A DNA stretch of 33,838 bases from Flavobacteriaceae bacterium (GTDB lineage Bacteria > Bacteroidota > Bacteroidia > Flavobacteriales > Flavobacteriaceae): contig JABXIJ010000050.1 of assembly GCA_013373105.1 (NCBI GenBank), positions 1 to 33,838 on the forward strand, written 5' to 3'. Shown here one piece after another: positions 1 through 6,264 of this stretch (position 1 is its first letter; every line of letters starts with the position of its first letter). Both the position numbers and the translations under genes were made by a program. The notes beneath the pieces were generated by a model. It was given only the letters and a program-made list of their open reading frames with translations. It had not been told where the DNA came from and made no database searches.

Positions 1-936
1 AGTAGAAGTCAAGAATCTATTTTAAAAGAAGTAGATAAGGTTGCCAACATGCCTGATTTTAAAGGAAGCTTATCTGATATTGGAGGTCCTTCTGCTAATA
101 TGTATAAGATGAAAGGAAAGGTTCAAGAAATTTGTGACAAATGTGTAGCGCCCTCTTGTATTTCGCCAGTAATTTGTTCTAATTTAGATACTTCTCATAA
201 ACCTTTAACTGAATTGTATCAAGCTGTAGACAATCATCCAAAAGTAAAAAAGTCATTTATTGGAAGTGGGATTAGACATGATATGTTAGTACCAGAGTTC
301 AATAAAAATGCAGACCCTAAAGAACTAGATGCGTATACAGAAGAGGTAATGACCAAACATGTTTCTGGTCGATTAAAAGTTGCCCCTGAACATACATCAG
401 ATCCTGTATTAAAACTTATGCGTAAACCAAGCTTTACTTATTTTCATAAGTTTAAAGAGCGTTTTGATAAAATAAACCTTAAGAATAAATTAAACTTACA
501 ATTAATTCCTTATTTTATTTCTAGTCATCCTGCAAGTGAATTAGAAGATATGGCAAACTTAGCTGCTGAAACCAAAGATATGGGCTTTCAATTAGAACAA
601 GTACAAGGGTTTACACCTACGCCTATGACTGTGGCTACAGTAATCTATTATTCAGGTTATCACCCATACACTTTGCAAGAAGTAAATACAGCAAAAACAC
701 GACAAGAAAAGTTAGACCAACATAAATTTTTCTTTTGGTACAAAAAAGAAAACAGAAAATGGATTCTAGATAAACTCAATAAAGTTGGTCGTTCAGATTT
801 AGTAAAAAGACTTTTACCTAATGATGAAAAGTGGCGTAAGAAAAAGGATTTAAAACCAGTGAAACATACTTTTGATGATGCCATTCCTTTTAACAGAAGA
901 AAGAATAAGGTGAAGCGTTCTAAAAAAAGAAGGTAG
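1..936 (+). CDS. YgiQ family radical SAM protein, C-terminal part (5' end outside window)
   Basis: The reading frame is open from the first base and ends at TAG 934-936, so the 311 visible residues are the C-terminal half of a longer protein; the radical SAM CxxxCxxC cluster should lie upstream of the window. The visible part has the family's hallmark stretches: SLSDIGGPSANMY, a cysteine-rich segment (CDKCVAPSCISPVIC), GSGIRHDML, KVAPEHTSDPVLKLMRKP, and the C-terminal DUF3362-like region (EQVQGFTPTPMTVATVIYYSG) followed by a very basic tail rich in Lys and Arg. This family is also called UPF0313; its substrate is not established to my knowledge. An internal Met at 49 is not the start, because conserved residues precede it. 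It converges on the cold-shock gene, with no obvious hairpin just after the stop. Confidence 0.9.
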   Translation, partial: SRSQESILKEVDKVANMPDFKGSLSDIGGPSANMYKMKGKVQEICDKCVAPSCISPVICSNLDTSHKPLTELYQAVDNHPKVKKSFIGSGIRHDMLVPEFNKNADPKELDAYTEEVMTKHVSGRLKVAPEHTSDPVLKLMRKPSFTYFHKFKERFDKINLKNKLNLQLIPYFISSHPASELEDMANLAAETKDMGFQLEQVQGFTPTPMTVATVIYYSGYHPYTLQEVNTAKTRQEKLDQHKFFFWYKKENRKWILDKLNKVGRSDLVKRLLPNDEKWRKKKDLKPVKHTFDDAIPFNRRKNKVKRSKKRR

Positions 937-1267
937 CGATACATTTTTTAGTAAAAACTTCATTTTCAGTTTTCTATATATGTACTTTTTTTAACAGTAT
1001 ATAGTCATTAACAATTACAAAAAAAATCTAATAAAATTGAATTTACTACTACAAGTAAAATCAATACTGTATTATAATGTTATGCAGATTTTTTGTTAAT
1101 TTAAATTTAAGATTAATCATTTAAATTATCGAATTATAAAGCTCTATAACAAGTCAATTCTCATTATAGCTAATTGTTAGTAGTTTATAATCATACTTTT
1201 TTAAATAAAAAAAGATTGTCTTTTCAGACAATCTTAGTTCAGTTTTCAAATGTTAATTCGTTATGAG
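937..1267. other. A+T-rich intergenic region between convergent genes
   Basis: About 330 bp between the end of the YgiQ gene and the end of the cold-shock gene. Apart from the cold-shock terminator at 1207-1235, I see no open frame with protein-like composition, no promoter box I trust, and no RNA gene. Confidence 0.6.
1207..1235 (-). terminator. Rho-independent terminator of the cold-shock gene
   Basis: A 9-bp perfect stem, AAGATTGTC (1212-1220) with GACAATCTT (1227-1235), closes a six-base loop. A run of A at 1207-1213 reads as the U-tract on the minus strand. The other side has no T-run, so it acts on the minus strand only. Confidence 0.8.
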
Positions 1268-1462
1268 TTAAAAAACAACTTCAACGTTAATTGCATTTAA
1301 TCCTTTTTGACCTTGTTCAGTGTTGTATTGAACTTTGTCATCTTCTTTAATGTTGTCGATTAAACCAGTTGAATGTACAAAAATGTCTTCTCCTGATTCA
1401 TTTGATTTGATAAACCCAAATCCTTTTGAGTTGTTAAAAAATTTTACTGTGCCTTCTTGCAT
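1268..1462 (-). CDS. Cold-shock domain protein (CspA family)
   Basis: A 64-residue single OB-fold cold-shock domain. RNP1 is seen in SKGFGFI and RNP2 in EDIFVHST, with the expected N-terminal GTVKFFN strand. Such proteins bind single-stranded RNA and DNA and act as RNA chaperones in the cytoplasm; many, but not all, are cold-induced. The length is normal for the family. It is a single gene with its own terminator and a long upstream region: the only good -7 box (1666-1673) would give a leader of about 195 nt. Long leaders are known for E. coli cspA, where they act as thermosensors; whether this one does is inference. Confidence 0.93.
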   Translation of the reverse strand: MQEGTVKFFNNSKGFGFIKSNESGEDIFVHSTGLIDNIKEDDKVQYNTEQGQKGLNAINVEVVF

Positions 1463-1665
1463 CTTACTAAATTTTATGTTAAAAATAATTTTTGTTCAAT
1501 TAGAGTAACGTTACGTTTAGATATATAATAAAATCTATACGATTATTACGTTGTTTGATTCTTAAAAATAAAGTGATGATAAATTAAAAAGGAAAGAAGA
1601 CTATACTCTTTTACTAATTACTAAAAAATACCTTACTATTAAAAGGTGTTCTACTTTGAACTTTA

Positions 1666-1673
1666 CAAATGTA
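1666..1673 (-). promoter_or_regulatory. Candidate -7 box for the cold-shock gene
   Basis: The minus strand reads TACATTTG, a perfect match to the Bacteroidota TAnnTTTG -7 consensus. I do not see a TTG at the expected -33 spacing. Transcription would start near 1660, leaving a leader of about 195 nt before the ATG at 1462. Confidence 0.45.
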
Positions 1674-1765
1674 CATCTTTTATTATTAGTAATTGCTAAA
1701 AAGCCAATATATTTTTGTGTAAATATTTTCTAATTAAGATAAAAGCTAAACCAATTCTTTTTTCT

Positions 1766-1858
1766 CTAAATTTTATTGTGTGCATAGTCATCATATAGGT
1801 CAAATACCTCTTGACTTATATCTTCTTTTCTTAATTCGGCCAATCTTTTAGTTTTAAA
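1766..1858 (-). pseudogene. Remnant of the N-terminus of a dienelactone-hydrolase-type protein
   Basis: The minus strand reads about 30 codons without a stop, including RLAELRKEDI followed by SQEVFDLYDDYAHNKI, then TAG at 1768-1766. From memory, this matches the N-terminal segment of flavobacterial dienelactone hydrolase family proteins, in which xxEVFDLYDxYAHNxI precedes a twin-arginine-like RRxF stretch. Here no ATG is available in frame, two TAG codons sit just upstream, and the frame stops at the point where RR would follow; the hydrolase domain is absent. I read it as a decayed gene fragment. The identification rests on recall, not a search; a short real peptide is less likely. Confidence 0.5.
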
Positions 1859-1916
1859 TAGCTACTAAGATAACGAATTAATTGATTAGATGTTAGTTGG
1901 CTAAATTTAGAAAAGT

Positions 1917-2786
1917 TTATTCTTTTTTAAATCCATAGAGATTTTGCCCAATAAAATCTTTTGGGAATTTATCATCCCCTTTAAAACCAATTTCTATTGT
2001 ACCACTATCTTCTGGCACATAATCTGTTTTAAAAATATAATCCCATAGACTTAAACTTATTCCATAATTCATTCCATACCTTCCTTCTGGTAAATTATAA
2101 GCATGATGGTATAAATGCATAACTGGATTGTTAAAAATGTACTTAAATACACCCCAACTAATTTTAATATTGGCATGATTTAAATGGCCAATAGCTATGG
2201 TAATAAAATGGACGATGTAGGCTTGTTCTGGCTCAAAACCACCTAAAATCATAACTCCAAAAGTTTTTAAGGGTTTGTAGAGTACATTTTCCATCCAATG
2301 GTAACGTAAATGTGCTGCAAAACCCATTTCTTTTACACTGTGGTGTACCTTGTGAAAACGCCATAAAAATTCATATCTGTGTAATAGAACATGTGTAAAC
2401 CATTGTACAAAATCTAAGATGATAAAGAATACTAAAAGCTGTAGCCAAGGTGCCCAGTTAGACATATCTACAAGTGCTAAACTCTTGGTTGTTATGTTAA
2501 ATTCGGCAAATAGTAATCCGAATATTTTATAAACTCCACTTATTACAATTGAAAAAATGAAGAAGTTAAAAAACATGTAAAAAGCATCTAACCAAAAGTC
2601 TTTTCTAAAAATAGCTTGATTTTTACGCCAAGGAAAGGCAATTTCTAATCCCCAAACTACAAAAGAGATTACAACTAACCCCCAAAAATAATTGGTATAC
2701 CAAGGTACTTCAAATAGTATCGATTTCAATGTCCAATCTAAGGTTCCTAAGAAGGAATTAACAAATGCATCTAAATATTCACTCAT
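1917..2786 (-). CDS. Sterol desaturase / fatty acid hydroxylase superfamily membrane protein
   Basis: 289 residues with several hydrophobic segments (about 25-50, 65-90, 110-130 and 180-200) and the histidine clusters that bind the di-iron centre in this superfamily: HVLLH, HKVHH, GHLNH and HLYHH. These integral membrane enzymes hydroxylate or desaturate lipids with O2. Which lipid this one acts on cannot be read from the sequence. It is the last gene of the sulfite-oxidation operon, 10 bp after the rhodanese gene, so it is probably co-transcribed with it. No hairpin terminator is visible after its stop. The membership in a sulfur operon is unexplained; action on a sulfur-containing membrane lipid is one speculative reading. 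Confidence 0.85.
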   Translation of the reverse strand: MSEYLDAFVNSFLGTLDWTLKSILFEVPWYTNYFWGLVVISFVVWGLEIAFPWRKNQAIFRKDFWLDAFYMFFNFFIFSIVISGVYKIFGLLFAEFNITTKSLALVDMSNWAPWLQLLVFFIILDFVQWFTHVLLHRYEFLWRFHKVHHSVKEMGFAAHLRYHWMENVLYKPLKTFGVMILGGFEPEQAYIVHFITIAIGHLNHANIKISWGVFKYIFNNPVMHLYHHAYNLPEGRYGMNYGISLSLWDYIFKTDYVPEDSGTIEIGFKGDDKFPKDFIGQNLYGFKKE

Positions 2787-2796
2787 AATTTCTGTA

Positions 2797-3711
2797 TTAT
2801 TTTATTGTACTTTCATTTTCGTAAGGTAATTCATTAAAACGACTCCATTCAATCCAAGAACCATCGTAATTCTTTACATTTTTATAACCCAATAATTGTG
2901 TAAGTACAAAAGTGGTGTGAGCCGATCTAACGCCACTATGACAATACAAAATTATTGAATCATTCTTTTCTATATTTAAATTCGAATAGATTTTTTCTAA
3001 TTCCTCTATCGATTTTAATGATTGATCTCCATGATAATGAATGGTTTCTGCCCAATCTAAATGCAAACTATTAGCAATTCTTCCTGCTTTAGCAGCTCCT
3101 TTTTTTTGATATTTACCCAAGTACTCGTCTTTAGTTCTTGTATCTATTAAAATTGATGTGGAAAGTTGTTGTTTAACATCGTCTTTAGCAATGTAATATT
3201 TCATAGACTTTTCTTTGGGTAGTTTAAAATTGGTTTTTGTAAAACTTGGTATAGTGCTATTTGTTTCTCCAGAAATTTGTTTCCAGCTTTGTAAACCTCC
3301 TTGTAATAATTTTACGTTGGTAAAACTATAGTTTTGTAAAATCCACCAAAGTCTTGCTGCTTCACAAAGACCTATATCGTCATAAATAACTAAATGGTCT
3401 GTAGATTTTATACCTAATTCACTAAATAGTTTTTCAATTTCATTAGGTATTGGCATCATACCATCATAGCCATAATTTTTATTTACAATGTCGTCTCTCC
3501 AAAGATGAATTGCATTAGCTATATGTTCTTTTTTGTATGCACTTTCTTTTCTAAAATCAATAATCTTAATACCTTCTTCTTTACCAATTTCCTTAAGCTC
3601 TTTAGCACTAATTAAATACTGATGCTTGCTATAAGTTTTAGAAGTAGTTGAGTCTTTTTTACAAGACATTAAAGCCACTAAAAGAAACAAAAAACTAATC
3701 TTGTAATTCAT
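2797..3711 (-). CDS. Two-domain sulfurtransferase (rhodanese) lipoprotein
   Basis: 304 residues. Residues 1-17 are a lipoprotein signal ending in the lipobox LMSC, with Cys17 as the lipidated residue, so the protein should sit on the periplasmic side or outer membrane. Two rhodanese domains follow: an inactive N-terminal one (about 30-145; its loop has no catalytic Cys, DDIGLCEAARLWW being the related segment) and an active C-terminal one (about 170-295) with the six-residue loop CHSGVRS, catalytic Cys257. The layout is that of thiosulfate or mercaptopyruvate sulfurtransferases; the loop matches neither classic signature closely, so the donor is open. Its start overlaps the cytochrome gene by 17 bp. 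With a sulfite oxidase in the operon, producing sulfite from thiosulfate is a natural role (inference). Confidence 0.88.
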   Translation of the reverse strand: MNYKISFLFLLVALMSCKKDSTTSKTYSKHQYLISAKELKEIGKEEGIKIIDFRKESAYKKEHIANAIHLWRDDIVNKNYGYDGMMPIPNEIEKLFSELGIKSTDHLVIYDDIGLCEAARLWWILQNYSFTNVKLLQGGLQSWKQISGETNSTIPSFTKTNFKLPKEKSMKYYIAKDDVKQQLSTSILIDTRTKDEYLGKYQKKGAAKAGRIANSLHLDWAETIHYHGDQSLKSIEELEKIYSNLNIEKNDSIILYCHSGVRSAHTTFVLTQLLGYKNVKNYDGSWIEWSRFNELPYENESTIK

Positions 3712-4159
3712 ACCATTCGATATCAGTTAATTGCATTCTTCTACCTACCTTTTTTGGCGGATAATTTTTAACCAAATAATCGACAATAATTTTTTGGTTT
3801 TCTCCTAAATCCCATAAGTTTTGCTTTTCCTGCATCCACTTAATGGTCTCATTCCAACGTTCTGCATTCATTCTATTTTGTGTAACCAATTTAGATGAAT
3901 GGCAGTTTGTACAATTATTAACAACGGTCATTAGTCCTTCTGCATCAACTAAACCAGTTCTAACATGAATACCATTTTCTATTCTATCCTCATCTAATGT
4001 TACAGTGCTGAGTTGTGTTTCGTTGTTTTTAAAAACTAAAAAAGTTGGGTAGTAAATACTAAACAATAATAAGGCTGTAGCAATTGCTGTTGCAAATGCA
4101 GCTTGATATGCTGTTCGCTGAGCTTTTTTTATTTTTTTATTAAACTCACTCTCGTTCAT
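3695..4159 (-). CDS. Membrane-anchored monohaem cytochrome c, probable electron acceptor of the sulfite dehydrogenase
   Basis: 154 residues. A basic N-terminus precedes one hydrophobic segment (about 20-43) that is an anchor rather than a cleaved signal. The periplasmic part has one haem c motif, CTNCH (Cys83, Cys86, His87); Met109 or Met142 could be the sixth ligand. The C-terminal YPPKK-GRR-LTDIEWY segment recurs in cytochromes that accompany sulfite oxidase-like proteins. The gene begins one base after the stop of the molybdopterin enzyme gene and its end overlaps the rhodanese start, so translational coupling is likely. By analogy with SorB of the SorAB sulfite dehydrogenases it should accept electrons from sulfite oxidation. 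Confidence 0.85.
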   Translation of the reverse strand: MNESEFNKKIKKAQRTAYQAAFATAIATALLLFSIYYPTFLVFKNNETQLSTVTLDEDRIENGIHVRTGLVDAEGLMTVVNNCTNCHSSKLVTQNRMNAERWNETIKWMQEKQNLWDLGENQKIIVDYLVKNYPPKKVGRRMQLTDIEWYELQD

Positions 4160-4160
4160 A

Positions 4161-5381
4161 TTAGCTAACTTTTACAGCAATTCTATGACAAGCATTGTTT
4201 AAATATCCTTTTGGATTCCAACCAGGAACTACCATTGGCTGAGCATTACCATTGCTATCAATAGCTTTTGCCCAAACTTCATAATAACCTGATTTTGGAA
4301 ATTCTATACTTGCAGAAAAATGCTGCCAAGCTAATCTATTTGCTGGTTTGTCTAACGAGCATTTTTGCCAAGTAGCACCAAAATCAATAGAATATTCAAC
4401 AGCAGAAACTTCTAACTCTCCTGCCCAAGCATGCCCTCTAATGTCTAAAGATTTTCCTTTTTTTATAATGGCTCCAGATTTTGGGTAGGTGATTAAAGAC
4501 TTCACTGGCATAGATTCTATAATGCACATATCTTCATCTTTAACTTTTTCACCAGGCGAAACAGGTTTACAAGGAACTCTATATGCTGTACCTGTCATTT
4601 TAGCGCCATCGTGTACTTTATTACGAATACTAATTCTATTTACCCATTTCCCAGAAACAGAAGCAGGCCAACCTCCTGCTACTAATCGTAAAGGATAACC
4701 ATGGGCAACAGGAATGTCTTCACCATTCATTTTAAAAGCTAACAAAGTTTCTTCTTGTATAGCCTTACTAATTGGGCAACCTCTAGATATTGGCTCTTTA
4801 CTAGGGTCTCCACTTAAATGCACATCTGCTGCATGATAGCCAATATAAACTGCATCATCTTTAATGCCAACATCTGCAAGAATATCTTTTAAGCGAACAC
4901 CTGTCCAAGAAGCACAATGTACAGCACCTAATGTCCATTGGTTGCCTTTAGCTGGGGGATTAAATTCACTTCTTCCATTACCACCACACTCTATGGTAAG
5001 CTGGTAAGTATAGTGTTTAAAATTGGTTTTTAAGTCTTGTAAACTGTAAGTTTTCTGCTTTTTTACAGATTCACCATCAATAGTTAAAGTCCATTTTTCT
5101 GCATCAATTTCATAAGGAATTTTACCATTATTTCTAATAAACATGGCAGCATTTGGAGTTACTTTATCATCTAAAAGGTGTGCTTTTGGTTCTATATTCC
5201 ATGGCTTATCATTTAAAACAACCATTTCTTTGTTTTTTTTAAACAATTTAAATGGGTCTGGTTCTTGTAGGCCTAGAGGTTTGTAGCCTTCAAGCATTTT
5301 AGCGCCATAAACTATATCAGTTCCTAATAGGGTAGCAAATACACCTAAAGTAGCTTTTTTTACAAATGACCTTCTTTCCAA
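4161..5381 (-). CDS. Sulfite oxidase-family molybdopterin oxidoreductase (SorA-like), Tat-exported
   Basis: 406 residues. The N-terminus MERRSFVKKATLGVFATLLG is a twin-arginine signal, so the folded Mo enzyme should be exported to the periplasm. The Mo-cofactor domain (about 50-255) has ECGGNGR with Cys132 as the expected Mo-ligating Cys, HGYPLRLV, and GGWPASVSGKWVNRI. A C-terminal Mo-co dimerisation domain (about 285-405) includes VSAVEYSIDFGATWQ. This matches bacterial sulfite dehydrogenases, which oxidise sulfite to sulfate and pass electrons to cytochrome c; SoxC-like sulfane dehydrogenase is an alternative. The only workable start is TTG at 5381: a stop (TAA 5396-5394) lies five codons upstream with no ATG between, and the TTG puts the Tat motif at the normal place. 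First gene of a four-gene operon. Confidence 0.88.
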   Translation of the reverse strand: MERRSFVKKATLGVFATLLGTDIVYGAKMLEGYKPLGLQEPDPFKLFKKNKEMVVLNDKPWNIEPKAHLLDDKVTPNAAMFIRNNGKIPYEIDAEKWTLTIDGESVKKQKTYSLQDLKTNFKHYTYQLTIECGGNGRSEFNPPAKGNQWTLGAVHCASWTGVRLKDILADVGIKDDAVYIGYHAADVHLSGDPSKEPISRGCPISKAIQEETLLAFKMNGEDIPVAHGYPLRLVAGGWPASVSGKWVNRISIRNKVHDGAKMTGTAYRVPCKPVSPGEKVKDEDMCIIESMPVKSLITYPKSGAIIKKGKSLDIRGHAWAGELEVSAVEYSIDFGATWQKCSLDKPANRLAWQHFSASIEFPKSGYYEVWAKAIDSNGNAQPMVVPGWNPKGYLNNACHRIAVKVS

Positions 5382-5414
5382 AAGACTTTTTATTTAGTGG
5401 TTTGTTTAATACTA

Positions 5415-5422
5415 CAAAATAA
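5415..5422 (-). promoter_or_regulatory. Candidate -7 box of the sulfite-oxidation operon
   Basis: The minus strand reads TTATTTTG, one mismatch from TAnnTTTG. The same 14-mer ACTACAAAATAATA (plus strand, 5411-5424) recurs at 29580-29593 before glgA, which supports a promoter role. The near edge is 29.5 bp from the centre of the palindrome at 5444-5459. Confidence 0.45.
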
Positions 5423-5443
5423 TAATATAAATCATACTTCTTA

Positions 5444-5459
5444 TGTAACAAATGTTACA
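5444..5459. promoter_or_regulatory. Crp/Fnr-like palindromic operator shared by divergent genes
   Basis: TGTAACAAATGTTACA consists of two perfect 6-bp arms around a 4-bp centre. The form (two short arms, 4-bp centre) is that of Crp/Fnr family sites. Its centre (5451.5) is 29.5 bp from the inner edge of each candidate -7 box, about -41.5 from both predicted transcription starts, which is the usual place for a class II activator. No -33 TTG is seen on either side, consistent with activator dependence. The regulator and signal are not known from the sequence. Confidence 0.6.
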
Positions 5460-5480
5460 CATAAAAAATTCTAATAATCA

Positions 5481-5488
5481 TATACTTG
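5481..5488 (+). promoter_or_regulatory. Candidate -7 box of the six-helix membrane protein gene
   Basis: TATACTTG, one mismatch from TAnnTTTG, 23 bp before the ATG at 5512. A start near 5493 would put the palindrome centre at about -41.5. Confidence 0.45.
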
Positions 5489-5511
5489 TCCCAACTAAAA
5501 ACTAATATATA

Positions 5512-6192
5512 ATGGGTAAGGTAATAAAATCTTTTGAGACTAAATTTATAGCAGGGGCATTTTTAGTAGCTGCAGTATTATTATGGAGTAGTTGGGCATT
5601 GACTACACATCATATAGGTGAATATATTAAAGTTTCAGATTTCGAAAAAATTGGTGAAAATGTTTGGTATTGGATATGGATGTATCGTTTTCACATTTTT
5701 GGATGGGTAACTATGGGGATTGCTACTTTTTCACTAACTTCATTATTAACGAAAAACCCATACAGAGTATTAACTTTCCCTGGTTTAGGAATGATTATTG
5801 TTGGTACATTTACCCTAGCTATTGCTAATGCATTTTACTATAATTTTGGTGCTTGGGGTGTTGGAAAAACTGCTGGATTATCTGCAGAAGAGGTTGAGGA
5901 GTTTATGAATGGTGTTTTGTTTACAAATCAATATGTAACTTGTTTTATTAGGTTTGGAAGAATTTTCTCTGGAGTTGGTTTTGTATTGTTAGGCTATGCT
6001 TTCTTAAAATGGAATTTAGTTAGTAAATGGTTAGGTTGGTTTACTACTATTTTTGGTGTTGCAGCAGTTGCTGTTATTTTAAGTATTCCAGATAACTTTG
6101 AAGTTTACAAACCATTGTTCCATATTAAAGTATTATGGTTAGTTGCTATGGGAGTTATGTTGTTAAAAGACGGAATAAAAACTACTAAATAG
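5512..6192 (+). CDS. Six-helix membrane protein of unknown function, divergent from the sulfite operon
   Basis: 226 residues; I do not recognise the family. Six hydrophobic segments are visible: about 12-31, 60-79, 89-110, 148-167, 172-192 and 202-218. Histidines sit at the membrane edges (His33, His34, His61 in YRFHIFGW, and His204 in FHIKVLW), which would allow haem b binding, but this is speculation. A charged loop around 118-135 joins helices 3 and 4. It starts 130 bp from the sulfite dehydrogenase gene in the opposite direction, and the symmetric palindrome between them suggests control by the same regulator. A link to electron transfer or to handling sulfur compounds would be a guess from context. 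It ends 28 bp before a strong bidirectional terminator. Confidence 0.8.
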   Translation: MGKVIKSFETKFIAGAFLVAAVLLWSSWALTTHHIGEYIKVSDFEKIGENVWYWIWMYRFHIFGWVTMGIATFSLTSLLTKNPYRVLTFPGLGMIIVGTFTLAIANAFYYNFGAWGVGKTAGLSAEEVEEFMNGVLFTNQYVTCFIRFGRIFSGVGFVLLGYAFLKWNLVSKWLGWFTTIFGVAAVAVILSIPDNFEVYKPLFHIKVLWLVAMGVMLLKDGIKTTK

Positions 6193-6213
6193 TTTTAATT
6201 GGATTTAGAATCA

Positions 6214-6248
6214 TAAAAAAAGCCACACAATTTTGTGTGGCTTTTTTT
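6214..6248. terminator. Bidirectional terminator between the membrane protein and icmF genes
   Basis: AGCCACACAA (6221-6230) pairs with TTGTGTGGCT (6233-6242) around a two-base loop, flanked by an A-run at 6214-6221 and a T-run at 6242-6248. It works for the plus-strand gene ending at 6192 and the minus-strand gene ending at 6265. Confidence 0.9.
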
Positions 6249-6264
6249 ACAATAGGCTTTTGCA

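Larger units (their letters stand above)
1463..1916. other. Intergenic region: csp leader, promoter and decayed coding fragment
   Basis: This 454-bp gap holds the probable cold-shock leader (1463-1660), its -7 box (1666-1673), and a decayed coding fragment at 1766-1858. The rest is A+T-rich with nothing I can name. A 9-bp inverted repeat (AATTACTAA 1616-1624, TTAGTAATT 1686-1694) spans the promoter but is simple sequence. Confidence 0.55.

Noticed and set aside
660..944. Minus-strand open frame of 94 codons
   Set aside because: It lies opposite the YgiQ gene and reads as low-complexity Phe/Leu/Ser, typical of a shadow of a Lys-rich coding sequence.
1505..1514. GTAACGTTAC palindrome in the csp leader as an operator
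   Set aside because: A 10-bp palindrome is expected by chance many times in 34 kb, and nothing else supports it.
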